A stretch of 64,000 nt of DNA from Treponema sp. (GTDB lineage: Bacteria; Spirochaetota; Spirochaetia; Treponematales; Treponemataceae): the NCBI GenBank assembly GCA_024695475.1, contig JAILIC010000026.1, forward strand, positions 1 through 64,000. Reading direction: 5' to 3'. The notes under the pieces were generated by a model that saw only the letters and a list, made by a program, of their open reading frames with translations, had not been told where the DNA came from and made no database searches. Every line of letters starts with the position of its first letter. Positions within the stretch are counted from its first letter, which is position 1. Shown here in pieces: positions 1 to 7,529 of this stretch. Both the position numbers and the translations under genes were made by a program.

Positions 1-1077
1 AGAATTTATGATACCGATGTTATTTGTAAGTCTTGGAATACGTTTTGCAAAGAGCAGGATGCACCTTCCCTTGACACGTTTATAGACTCCCTTAAACGGT
101 TTGACACATCAAGTTTAAACAACAACATCTCATTAAAAGAATCTACCAAGAATCAGATTGAGCTTTGTATTTTTACCGCAGAACGTTTACGGCCGTTCAT
201 TGTGGAAAAAGAAAAGCATAGACAAGAGATATTTACTGCAGTACACACTATAGACACGATTTTTATGAGTTTTTTAAAAAACAAAAATGCAAGCCTTGAA
301 GAAACGCATAAAAATCTGTATGTACTGTTTATCTATTTTACGCTTACCATTGTGATTGGTGGGGCAATCCTTATCATCTTGAATATAAAAGAGGGGCTTA
401 AAAAAGATAAAATCATCTATAGCTCACAGGCACTTTTGCAACACTCGATTCTGGTACAGGAAACCGAGCGTAAAAGAATCAGTCGCGAGCTTCACGATAG
501 CGTTGCTCAAAACCTTCGGTATGTCTCTCTGCTTGCAGAAAACCTTTCTGATAAAACGGCTGCAGCTAAAATCATCGAAACGCAAAATCAAAATATTGAG
601 GATATCCGAAACCTCTGTTACAACCTGACGCCGCCTGCTATTACCAAAGATAATATATTATCCTTGATAAATATGCTTGCACATAAGATTTTTGATGCAG
701 ATTTTACTTTCCGCCTTGTTGCAGAAAATCGTATTGGGTTTTCGCAATTTGGTAGCGAAGACCTATTAAATATCTACCGGATAATACAGGAAGCATTGCA
801 AAATATAAAAAATCATGCAAAGGCAAGTGAAGTTACGGTATTTTTTAAGAAGAACGGCTCTGATGCTAAAACCAACCACCTTAAGATTATCATATCTGAT
901 GATGGTATTGGTATGGATGAGGAACTTGTTAAAGAGATAAACTCCGGCATTTTTGAAAAGACAAAAGAGTCACACTTTGGCATTCGTAACATCTGTGAGC
1001 GGGCAAGGCTCCTTAATGGCAAAGTAACGTTTTCGTCCGCACCGGATTTTGGTACACACATAACAGTAGAGATTTAA
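1..1077 (+). CDS. Sensor histidine kinase, NarL-type (5' end outside window)
   Basis: Frame 1 is open from base 1, so the GTG at 202 is internal and the gene continues upstream of the window. The visible part holds a sensor segment, one clear membrane segment (LYVLFIYFTLTIVIGG, about 300-370), then a HisKA_3 dimerisation motif ERKRISRELHDSVAQN with the phospho-accepting His, and a HATPase_c domain with N-box (IIQEALQNIKNHA) and G-box (DDGIGM, HFGIRNICERA). It ends 2 bases before the response regulator and should phosphorylate it. The sensed signal cannot be read from the visible part. Confidence 0.9.
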   Translation, partial: RIYDTDVICKSWNTFCKEQDAPSLDTFIDSLKRFDTSSLNNNISLKESTKNQIELCIFTAERLRPFIVEKEKHRQEIFTAVHTIDTIFMSFLKNKNASLEETHKNLYVLFIYFTLTIVIGGAILIILNIKEGLKKDKIIYSSQALLQHSILVQETERKRISRELHDSVAQNLRYVSLLAENLSDKTAAAKIIETQNQNIEDIRNLCYNLTPPAITKDNILSLINMLAHKIFDADFTFRLVAENRIGFSQFGSEDLLNIYRIIQEALQNIKNHAKASEVTVFFKKNGSDAKTNHLKIIISDDGIGMDEELVKEINSGIFEKTKESHFGIRNICERARLLNGKVTFSSAPDFGTHITVEI

Positions 1078-1079
1078 AA

Positions 1080-1703
1080 ATGAATAGAACATTTTATATA
1101 GCTGATGACCACGAGCTTTTACGTATGGGTACAATTGCTTACATCGAAAAGAATTCCGACTGGATATGCAAAGGCAACTCTGGCGATGTAGCGACTGTTC
1201 TTTCTGACCTTGAGCATTTTGCTCAGTTACATGCGCTGCCGGATCTTGTTATTTCTGACTTAAACTTTTCAGGGGAAGATGTGGGATTTGATTTTATCGA
1301 AAAAACGCATGTACTTTACCCTGAATTAAAAATCATCGTCTACTCTATGTTTTTTGCTGCGGGAATGGTACAGACTGCCCTGCAAAATGGGGCAATAGGC
1401 TATATCTCAAAAAATGCACCGTCACAAGAGCTTTTGGAGTGTATGGAAAATGCATTTAGTGGCAAGACTTTTATCCAAAAGGATTTGCAAGAAAATCTTT
1501 TAAAATTTAACTCGTTTACGGACGCCCTGACCAAGAGGGAAAAACAAGTTATGGCTCTTATTCTGCAAAACTTTTCTAATACGCAGATTGCAGATAGGCT
1601 CCAGATCCGACAGCGTGCTGTTGAAAACTATATCTCAAGTATTTACGAAAAAACAGGAATCAACGACAAAAAGGAATTTATCAAAAGATTTGGCAGAGTA
1701 TAG
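1080..1703 (+). CDS. Response regulator, NarL/LuxR family
   Basis: A 207-residue two-domain regulator. The receiver domain has the acidic pair near residues 9-10, phospho-acceptor Asp60 (VISDLNF) and a Lys in ISKNAP. The C-terminus is a LuxR-type helix-turn-helix (about 149-200; LTKREKQVMALI, NTQIADRLQI). It begins 2 bases after the kinase stop, so the two are surely one operon. Because it lies just before the peptide-maturation locus it could control it, but that is only positional inference. Confidence 0.92.
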   Translation: MNRTFYIADDHELLRMGTIAYIEKNSDWICKGNSGDVATVLSDLEHFAQLHALPDLVISDLNFSGEDVGFDFIEKTHVLYPELKIIVYSMFFAAGMVQTALQNGAIGYISKNAPSQELLECMENAFSGKTFIQKDLQENLLKFNSFTDALTKREKQVMALILQNFSNTQIADRLQIRQRAVENYISSIYEKTGINDKKEFIKRFGRV

Positions 1704-1728
1704 GCTGTTCAATGACCTTGCCTTTTCG

Positions 1729-1748
1729 GTGCGTAAAACGCACTTTTT
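1729..1748 (+). terminator. Intrinsic terminator after the two-component operon
   Basis: GTGCG pairs with CGCAC across a TAAAA loop and is followed at once by five T. It separates the two-component operon from the peptide locus, so the next genes probably have their own promoter. Confidence 0.65.
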
Positions 1749-1789
1749 ATTATACCTCCTTTTTATTTAGAATAAGTGACATAAAAAAT

Positions 1790-1842
1790 AGCAGGTTGCG
1801 TTGCATCCGCTGTTATTTTGCCGTCTGTTGGTCGGTTTAGCT
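1790..1842 (+). promoter_or_regulatory. Two-hairpin leader element, copy 1
   Basis: The 5' leader of the acidic-protein gene contains an imperfect hairpin at 1790-1811 (AGCAGG...CCGCT around GTT). A linker TATTTTG follows, then a second hairpin (CCGTC...GGTCGG, 1821-1835) and the tail GTTTAGCT. A related arrangement recurs at 2265-2315 before the candidate precursor peptide. The linker, second hairpin and tail are clearly similar in sequence; the first hairpin is similar mainly in position. I do not recognise it as a known riboswitch class. Confidence 0.5.
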
Positions 1843-1862
1843 AAATGTAGAAGGTACAAATT

Positions 1863-2237
1863 ATGATAGGAAATCGAAAAGAAGCTGCTGATGATTTGCT
1901 TGATGGTATTAACGATTTATCTGCAAAAGCTGTAAGCGGTTTGAAAGGTCTCGCATTAAAAGGTGTAAAAGCCGGTGCAAAGGGGCTGTTTAATGCCGCA
2001 AAAAATGCAAAGAACAAAAAAGCATCAAAAGCAGATGAAGATGAGGTAGAAGAAGAGGACGAAGTAGAAGAAGATGATGAAAGCTACGAAGACGAGGAGG
2101 ACTCTGAAGAAGACGACGATTCTGAAGAAATGTCCTATGACTCACTAACAGACCTCATCGGAGATTTTGAATTCGAATCTCGCGAACAGATTTCTGAACT
2201 CATTAATCTGCTGAAAGAAAAAATGGAAGAATTATAA
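1863..2237 (+). CDS. Acidic low-complexity protein of unknown function
   Basis: This 124-residue protein is not one I recognise. Residues 1-58 form a small, Gly/Ala/Lys-rich, probably amphipathic helical region that ends strongly basic (NAAKNAKNKKASK). Residues 59-95 are almost entirely Asp/Glu/Ser. The last 30 residues could form a helix (SREQISELINLLKEKMEEL). There is no signal peptide. The leader carries the same kind of RNA element as the downstream precursor peptide, which suggests co-regulation. A role as carrier, chaperone or immunity partner for the peptide is possible but unsupported. Confidence 0.75.
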   Translation: MIGNRKEAADDLLDGINDLSAKAVSGLKGLALKGVKAGAKGLFNAAKNAKNKKASKADEDEVEEEDEVEEDDESYEDEEDSEEDDDSEEMSYDSLTDLIGDFEFESREQISELINLLKEKMEEL

Positions 2238-2264
2238 GGTCTGATAATTCAAAAAAATCCGGCT

Positions 2265-2315
2265 CTGTCTTTTACAAGCAGTGTCGATATTTTGTCGTCC
2301 GTCGGACGGTTAGCT
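2265..2315 (+). promoter_or_regulatory. Two-hairpin leader element, copy 2
   Basis: This leader precedes the candidate precursor gene. A first hairpin (CTGTCTT / AAGCAG, loop TTAC, one bulge) lies at 2265-2281. The linker ATATTTTG follows, then a clean hairpin CGTCC-GTC-GGACG at 2296-2308 and the tail GGTTAGCT. From 2288 to 2315 it aligns with 1814-1842 with about five substitutions and one gap. Most differences fall in or beside the second stem, which stays pairable. Confidence 0.5.
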
Positions 2316-2382
2316 TGCTTATGCATGCACTTATCTTGCTTACTTTAGTGAAAATCTAGAGAAGTAAAAAAGGAGGAAAAAA

Positions 2383-2511
2383 ATGGCTTATACAAAACCA
2401 CAGGTTATCGCTCAGAACTCAGTTTCTGGAAGTTACGCAGCTGGTTGTCCTGCAAAGAACTATGCTCAGCAGGGTGGTACTTGCTGCAAATCTTGCGAAA
2501 GAGCTCACTAA
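2383..2511 (+). CDS. Candidate RiPP precursor peptide, Cys-rich, 42 aa
   Basis: A short ORF with a near-perfect ribosome site (AGGAGG, seven bases before ATG). The peptide has a polar N-terminal half (AYTKPQVIAQNSVSG), then SYAAGCP, and a Gly/Cys-rich tail with Cys22, Cys34, Cys35 and Cys38, ending in CERAH. Size, late clustered Cys and position 215 bases before a radical SAM/SPASM gene with a PqqD-like domain fit a ribosomally made, post-translationally modified peptide. Thioether (ranthipeptide- or sactipeptide-type) crosslinks are the likely modification class. I cannot assign it to a named family. There is no hydrophobic signal peptide. Confidence 0.72.
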   Translation: MAYTKPQVIAQNSVSGSYAAGCPAKNYAQQGGTCCKSCERAH

Positions 2512-2533
2512 GCTGTTTCGTTCATGGTAGATT

Positions 2534-2570
2534 AAGTCCCGCCATGTAAAATAATGTGGGCTTCTTTTTT
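2534..2570 (+). terminator. Imperfect hairpin plus T-run after the precursor gene
   Basis: AAGTCCC-GCCAT (2534-2545) pairs with ATGTGGGCTT (2554-2563) with one or two bulges, followed by CTTTTTT. A leaky terminator between a precursor and its maturase would give more precursor than enzyme mRNA, as is common in such loci. Confidence 0.5.
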
Positions 2571-2588
2571 GTTTTGGAGAAAAAGAGT

Positions 2589-2714
2589 ATGGACTCTTCA
2601 CTTATACATGGATTAATTACTGCGGGACTTGCTCTTGCAGGTGTTTTTGCAACAACATTTGTTTCTGTTTGTTCAAGTAAAACAATTGATATAAAAAAAA
2701 TAATTAATGGTTAG
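2589..2714 (+). CDS. Small single-pass membrane peptide, 41 aa
   Basis: An ATG preceded by GGAG opens a 41-codon ORF. Its residues 5-30 are hydrophobic (LIHGLITAGLALAGVFATTF), followed by a short polar Lys-containing tail (SSKTIDIKKIING). It sits between the candidate precursor and the radical SAM gene, 11 bases before the latter, so it belongs to the same unit. It could be a membrane anchor, export helper or immunity peptide; nothing in the sequence decides between these. Confidence 0.6.
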   Translation: MDSSLIHGLITAGLALAGVFATTFVSVCSSKTIDIKKIING

Positions 2715-2725
2715 AGGAAGATAGT

Positions 2726-4195
2726 ATGTTATACAAACAGAAAAAAGACACGTACATCAGAAATTACGATGGCACAGGTTATATTACTTCCACTGGAATA
2801 TGGAACGATAGAATTGTAAATGAAAGCGGTACGGTATTTTTGTGTGCTTTGAGCCGAAAATCGCAGTCTCTTGATGAGCTTGTTGATAAAATCCTACCTC
2901 AATTTGTGGGTGTAGATCGTGAAACGATACGAACTGATGCACAGGAATTTTATGACAATCTTGAGCAGGATGGTTTTCTTGTAAAAGGCGAAACAGAAGA
3001 AGAAATTACTGCCTGTGATACAGGCTTTACATATAATACAGTCATGCCAAAAACTATCAGGGAAGACTTTACACCGACTATTCAACGTGCTGATTCTGAT
3101 ACGCAGGAACTTTTGGAAAAGCACTTTGATGGCAAGCCTCATCTTACGACTTTTCAGATCGAACTAACTTCAAAATGTAATGAACGTTGTGTGCATTGTT
3201 ATATTCCTCATAAATTTAAGCTTTATAATATCAGTGATGAACTTTATTACAGTACGTTAAACCAGCTTTCTGAAATGGGAGTTCTTTGTGTAACACTTTC
3301 TGGTGGTGAGTGTATGTGCCATCCGAAGTTTAAAGAATATTTGAAAGCTGCAAAAGAATATGATTTTTATGTAAACATTCTTTCTAATCTTACGCTTCTT
3401 GATGATGAAATCATTACAATTATGAAAGAGGGCAATGTTTCTTCAGTTCAGACCTCTCTTTATTCAATGATTCCAGAACATCATGATGCAATCACACAGT
3501 TAAAAGGTAGTTTTTATAAGACTCGTGATAACATCTTAAAGCTTATAGAAAATGATATTCCAGTTCATGTTTCTTGTCCAACAATGAAGGGTAACAAAGA
3601 TGATTACGGCGATGTTCTTAAATGGTGCCAGGAACACAAAATCCGTGCCCAGACAGATTACATCATGATGGCAGAATACAATCACGAAACCGAAAATCTT
3701 GCAAATCGCCTTTCTGTTGATGAGGCTGGCGTTGTCATAAGTGATATTCTGTCTGATGATTTGGATTACCAGCGATCTGTGCTTGCTCCAAATTTTATTC
3801 AGCAATGTAATGAAGCTCAGTTTAATCCTGATCGTCGTCTGTGTGGTGTCGGTATTTCTTCCTGTTGCATGGTTTCTAGTGGAAAAGTATATCCCTGCCC
3901 GGGCTGGCAGGAGATGGTTTTAGGAGACTTGACTAAAGAAACGCTCCAAGAAATCTGGGAAAACTCTGAGAAAATAAAGTGGCTCCGCGGACTTACGATG
4001 AAAGATTTGGGCAACGGTGAGTGCTGTAAGTGTGACAAAGCTGCGTTCTGTGCACCGTGCATGGTTCGTAATGCAAACGAGTCTCCTACAGGTAATCCGC
4101 TTGAAATTAACCGACATTTCTGTGCAGTTGCCGCAAAGAACAAGCAGATTGTTCTCGATTGGCGCGAGGCAAAACTAAAGGAACTTGGTAAATAA
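2726..4195 (+). CDS. Radical SAM/SPASM peptide maturase with PqqD-like domain
   Basis: A 489-residue enzyme. Residues 1-90 resemble PqqD-type leader-peptide recognition domains (VFLCALSRKSQSLDELVDKI). The radical SAM core starts near 140, with the iron-sulphur motif CNERCVHC (Cys151, Cys155, Cys158) and the SAM-contacting SGGE. The C-terminal SPASM region has a run of Cys motifs (CGVGISSCC, YPCPGW, ECCKCDKAAFCAPC) for auxiliary [4Fe-4S] clusters. This architecture is known from enzymes that crosslink Cys or other side chains in RiPP precursors. The substrate is inferred to be the 42-residue peptide at 2383. A SD-like AGAGGAAG precedes the ATG. Confidence 0.93.
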   Translation: MLYKQKKDTYIRNYDGTGYITSTGIWNDRIVNESGTVFLCALSRKSQSLDELVDKILPQFVGVDRETIRTDAQEFYDNLEQDGFLVKGETEEEITACDTGFTYNTVMPKTIREDFTPTIQRADSDTQELLEKHFDGKPHLTTFQIELTSKCNERCVHCYIPHKFKLYNISDELYYSTLNQLSEMGVLCVTLSGGECMCHPKFKEYLKAAKEYDFYVNILSNLTLLDDEIITIMKEGNVSSVQTSLYSMIPEHHDAITQLKGSFYKTRDNILKLIENDIPVHVSCPTMKGNKDDYGDVLKWCQEHKIRAQTDYIMMAEYNHETENLANRLSVDEAGVVISDILSDDLDYQRSVLAPNFIQQCNEAQFNPDRRLCGVGISSCCMVSSGKVYPCPGWQEMVLGDLTKETLQEIWENSEKIKWLRGLTMKDLGNGECCKCDKAAFCAPCMVRNANESPTGNPLEINRHFCAVAAKNKQIVLDWREAKLKELGK

Positions 4196-4196
4196 C

Positions 4197-4250
4197 TTGA
4201 CTGTTTTTCGCACTCATATCGGTCAGTTTGATACTGTTTACTATTACTAA
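4197..4250 (+). pseudogene. Decayed copy of the 5' end of the amidohydrolase gene
   Basis: Starting one base after the radical SAM stop, TTG plus 16 codons read L-TVFRTHIGQFDTVYYY then stop. This matches the first residues of the intact amidohydrolase at 5849 (MTDFHVHIGQFNTVYYYA). At DNA level the match is roughly 50 of 64 bases, ending near 4262. One metal-ligand His is lost. It is a remnant, not a working gene, and shows that an amidohydrolase copy once directly followed the radical SAM gene. Confidence 0.8.
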
Positions 4251-4291
4251 AACAGAGTTATTTTACAAGAGACCAATGGAGGAAGATAATT

Positions 4292-5689
4292 ATGAAATGT
4301 ATTGCATGTGGTGCAGAACTTGCAGCTGGTGCAAAATTTTGTAGTAACTGTGGAGCAAAAGTAAATTTGGAGCCAGTGTGCCCGAACTGCGGTAAAAAGC
4401 TTGAAGTGGGAGCAAAATTTTGTTCTGAATGTGGAACAAAAATTGGTGGGCAAATTGAAGGTGACATAACTACGATACAGGTAGCAGGACAAACTGTTTC
4501 TATCTTTGTAAATATTGCTGATGAAGGTCTCTTTGGTACTGCAGGCTACTGGAAAGATGGTGCTGTTCAAGAATTCCCTTTCAAAAGCTATCCTGAAACT
4601 TATTTTAGTATTGACGCTGTATTAAAAGATGCCAAAGCCGAAGCTGAGAAAACATTTGGAAAAGTTGTTGATAGTGTTGTTGTTGGAATTCCTGACATAA
4701 TTAAATATTCAGATTTAGCACGCTACAAGACAGCTATAAAAAATGCTGGTTTTTCTAGTTACCTCTTTTTGAGGACGACAGTTGCTCAGGCACTTGCAAT
4801 TGGTCAAGACCATTATCGAAATCACCCGGATGAAGATCTTGATTTTGGTATTTACAATTATGTGGATGGAAAACTCATTGGTACAGCAGTTGAGGCTTGT
4901 GACGGTGTTGTGGAAGTAAAGTATGTCGAGTATGAAGATGAGAATTTTTTAACTAATCTTAATGGAGAAACTGATATTTCTTATACATTCTGTAAAAAAA
5001 ATTCTGATGGTAAACCTGATGATTCATGGAATACGATGAGAATAGCATCTTGGGATGATACCGAAGAAGATAAAATAAAAGCCTGTGACTTTACCAAAAC
5101 AATTTGTTTTAATGAAAACTGCTCTGAGTTGCAAAATATTCTTATGCATTTAGATGGGGCTGACAAAAACTATCTTCTGATAGGAAAAGGTAAAATAACA
5201 AATACAGGACTAGCCTTGCAGGCTGCTCTGCTGTCTAATGATATTAATGATTTATTACTTCTGGATACTTTACCTTTTTCGATAAAACTTGTTTTTTCGG
5301 ATATGGATTATTACAGTAGGATGGTGGTTGGAAACTTAGATCCTGTACTTCCTGGTGAAATACATAAAAATACTACAATTCCTACTAGAATATCCTTAAG
5401 TGAAATGAACATATGTGAAGGTGTGGACAAGAATGGCTTCGTATCATTAAAGAGTATTCCGTTATCAACAAATCAAAATAATCAGACCTCAATTAAGTTT
5501 GGAATTAGGTTTGGAACAGCGTATGCTGGTATGGGTGATGAGGGGGAAAATTTAGAAATTGCAAATATTCCTCCAGCTCCTGCAACTGTCCCTAAAATTG
5601 AATTGGCAGTAGATGTTAATGTAAGACTTGATATCACAGTAACTGCAAAAATCCTTGGTACTGATATTGAACAGACACTGAAACTCTAA
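4292..5689 (+). CDS. Double zinc-ribbon protein with degenerate Hsp70/actin-like fold
   Basis: Residues 3-22 and about 30-50 are two CxxC...CxxC zinc ribbons (CIACGAE, FCSNCGAK; CPNCGKK, FCSECGTK). The rest has Hsp70-like traces: VVVGIPDIIKYSDLARYKTAIKNAGF, TTVAQALAIG followed by a FGIYNYVDGKLIG strand pair, and a late YLLIGKGKITNTG segment. The N-terminal phosphate-1 region is weak, so ATPase activity is doubtful. A beta-rich C-terminus ends in VRLDITVTAKILGTD. No signal peptide; probably cytosolic. It interrupts the ancestral radical SAM-amidohydrolase order. A good SD (GGAGGA) precedes the ATG. Confidence 0.7.
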   Translation: MKCIACGAELAAGAKFCSNCGAKVNLEPVCPNCGKKLEVGAKFCSECGTKIGGQIEGDITTIQVAGQTVSIFVNIADEGLFGTAGYWKDGAVQEFPFKSYPETYFSIDAVLKDAKAEAEKTFGKVVDSVVVGIPDIIKYSDLARYKTAIKNAGFSSYLFLRTTVAQALAIGQDHYRNHPDEDLDFGIYNYVDGKLIGTAVEACDGVVEVKYVEYEDENFLTNLNGETDISYTFCKKNSDGKPDDSWNTMRIASWDDTEEDKIKACDFTKTICFNENCSELQNILMHLDGADKNYLLIGKGKITNTGLALQAALLSNDINDLLLLDTLPFSIKLVFSDMDYYSRMVVGNLDPVLPGEIHKNTTIPTRISLSEMNICEGVDKNGFVSLKSIPLSTNQNNQTSIKFGIRFGTAYAGMGDEGENLEIANIPPAPATVPKIELAVDVNVRLDITVTAKILGTDIEQTLKL

Positions 5690-5848
5690 TTATCTTTTCC
5701 TACCGGAAATTTTTTGGCAGGAAATGGTTCCGTAGCCATTGTGGGGAAAGCTTGCCCTTTTTTTTGTGTATGACTTATTTGTTTGCTGTGACATAGCCTT
5801 TTCATATAATAGGACTTATGCTAACCACGATTTAGTATCTAGCAAAAA

Positions 5849-6619
5849 ATGACTGATTTTCATGTTCACATCGGGCAGTTTAATACTGTTTACTATTACG
5901 CAGATAGAGTTTTCTCGGCATTAAAGGCTTATGGTACTGATGAAGTGTATTTTTCGTCTACCACAAGCTGTATGTATTTTAAAGAGTGTTCTGCATTGAC
6001 TGACAAGCCTGATTTGCAGGCGCGAGCTCCATTTGCAAAAGACCTGTATGAGGGTATCAAAGAAGAGGTAAACAATGCCCTTGCAGCTGCCACAGAAATC
6101 GGTATTAAGGCACATGCTCTTTACTGGTGTGTGCCAGAAATGCATAAAGCTTTGGAACTAAGTTTTTGTGACGTGATGAAAGCACTTCCTTACAAAGGCT
6201 TTAAGATACATCCGCTTGCACAAAACTGGGATTTTGATGACGCGTATACGGCGACACTTGCCGAAGAGCTTTTCTCTTATGCGGAACAAAATGAGGTGCG
6301 GATACTGATTCACTGTGGTGAGGATGTAAGCTGTTCCCCGCTTCTTTTTGAAAAACAGATTGCAGCACACCCCAATGTGGTTGTCCAGCTTGCTCATACC
6401 CGTCCAGTTGATGACACGCTTTACATGCTTAAAAAATATCCCAATACATGCTGCGATATGTCATTTGCCCCAGATCATGCCGTGGAGCTGATAAAAAATG
6501 CGGGCTATTCTGATAGACTCCTTTTTGGTACAGATTTTCCTATAACACATTACCGGATGATGGATCCTAAAGAAGATCCAACGGAAAAAGCGTTGATTGA
6601 CTTTTTACGGAATAAATGA
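5849..6619 (+). CDS. Amidohydrolase, amidohydrolase-2 / TatD-like fold
   Basis: A 256-residue TIM-barrel metal-dependent hydrolase. The metal-ligand pattern is clear: HVH at residues 5-7, IHCGE mid-chain, LAHTRP, and the terminal GTDFPI with the catalytic Asp. Substrate cannot be predicted. It is separated from the zinc-ribbon gene by about 160 bases with a T8 run at 5758-5765 that may be a weak terminator. A decayed copy of its first 17 codons lies at 4197. Confidence 0.85.
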   Translation: MTDFHVHIGQFNTVYYYADRVFSALKAYGTDEVYFSSTTSCMYFKECSALTDKPDLQARAPFAKDLYEGIKEEVNNALAAATEIGIKAHALYWCVPEMHKALELSFCDVMKALPYKGFKIHPLAQNWDFDDAYTATLAEELFSYAEQNEVRILIHCGEDVSCSPLLFEKQIAAHPNVVVQLAHTRPVDDTLYMLKKYPNTCCDMSFAPDHAVELIKNAGYSDRLLFGTDFPITHYRMMDPKEDPTEKALIDFLRNK

Positions 6620-6672
6620 AGTGCACTTTTTGACAACACTTCCCCAAAAATAGAAAAATATTTGCAGATTTT

Positions 6673-6701
6673 TTGAACTTTTGCCAAATTTCTCATATAT
6701 T
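6673..6701 (+). promoter_or_regulatory. Sigma70-type promoter, repeated copy 1
   Basis: TTGAAC at 6673-6678, a 17-base spacer, and TATATT at 6696-6701. The surrounding 40 bases are nearly the same as at 9577-9611 (same boxes and spacer length, similar spacer bases), so two genes in this accessory region share a duplicated promoter. Confidence 0.65.
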
Positions 6702-6737
6702 ATTATACGAAAATAAACACTCTTGGTCTGGGGCGTT

Positions 6738-7289
6738 ATGGCGAAAAAACTCAAATATTGGATTGCAGATTGTTATGATTATGGAGACGCAATAGAATGG
6801 ACTCTTACCTATGTTGGAAATTATTTAACCAATTATAATTTTATTGCTATTGGTTTGGCCTTTACCCTGTTTGAAAAAGCCTGTCCGAACACATACTCAA
6901 AATTACGTTCTGCCCGATATTTTGATAATGACACAAAAAATGAGGAATCTCTGGTTCCCAGATGGTTTATGAAAAGTATTGAAAAAGAATGGAATTGTAC
7001 GGTATTTCCTTCAATTATTGATGTTTCAGAAAACAAGCTCAACCGTAAATGGAATGACTTCCTCACACCTTTTGAAAAAGTTTGTGAAAATTATGTACAT
7101 CGTAGAGCATCATTTGAAGAATGGCTTACTGATAAAAGCTGGAACTGCATCAGTATGGTTTGCAAATATGGAACCCAAGCCCAGAAAAAAGAATACTGGA
7201 ACATGATGGTGACTTTGAAGGAACGAATTGAAATTATAAGAAAATTCATGGATAGGGTTGAGAAAATTTTGGAAGAAAAAGGAAGATAA
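6738..7289 (+). CDS. Uncharacterised protein, 183 aa
   Basis: Not recognised. I chose the ATG at 6738 because GGGG lies just upstream and no ribosome site fits the earlier TTG. The protein is rich in Trp, Tyr and Lys, with no signal peptide, and the C-terminal third is helical and charged (MMVTLKERIEIIRKFMDRVEKILEEKGR). It is followed one base later by another small gene, so they are cotranscribed from the promoter at 6673. Small orphan soluble proteins in a cluster like this are often immunity or accessory proteins, but there is no direct evidence. Confidence 0.7.
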   Translation: MAKKLKYWIADCYDYGDAIEWTLTYVGNYLTNYNFIAIGLAFTLFEKACPNTYSKLRSARYFDNDTKNEESLVPRWFMKSIEKEWNCTVFPSIIDVSENKLNRKWNDFLTPFEKVCENYVHRRASFEEWLTDKSWNCISMVCKYGTQAQKKEYWNMMVTLKERIEIIRKFMDRVEKILEEKGR

Positions 7290-7290
7290 T

Positions 7291-7503
7291 ATGGATAAAG
7301 AACTAAACGAACTCACAAAGATGAGAATCGGGAAGGTTGAGCTTTTAGATGACGGAACAGCATTGAACTATGGGGCTGACGAATTTGACTCGCCTTATAC
7401 CGATATTTTCAGAGTATATGGCGGCGTTCTGTACAGGACTATGACCAAAGATAAAAAATCAGTGCATACTGTGTTTGTTCCTTTTAACAAAAACAGTATA
7501 TAA
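7291..7503 (+). CDS. Small uncharacterised protein, 70 aa
   Basis: ATG at 7291 follows AGGAAGAT, which overlaps the end of the preceding gene. The 70-residue product (MDKELNELTKMRIGKVELLDD...) is mixed charged and beta-like with no known motif. The first plausible start in an upstream frame extension has no ribosome site. Tight spacing on both sides places it in one operon with its neighbours. Confidence 0.65.
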   Translation: MDKELNELTKMRIGKVELLDDGTALNYGADEFDSPYTDIFRVYGGVLYRTMTKDKKSVHTVFVPFNKNSI

Positions 7504-7529
7504 TGAGAGTATAATCACAGGAGAAAATA

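Noticed and set aside
4197..4250. Functional 17-residue peptide gene
   Set aside because: The TTG-initiated ORF aligns with the start of the amidohydrolase and has no ribosome site, so it is better read as a remnant.
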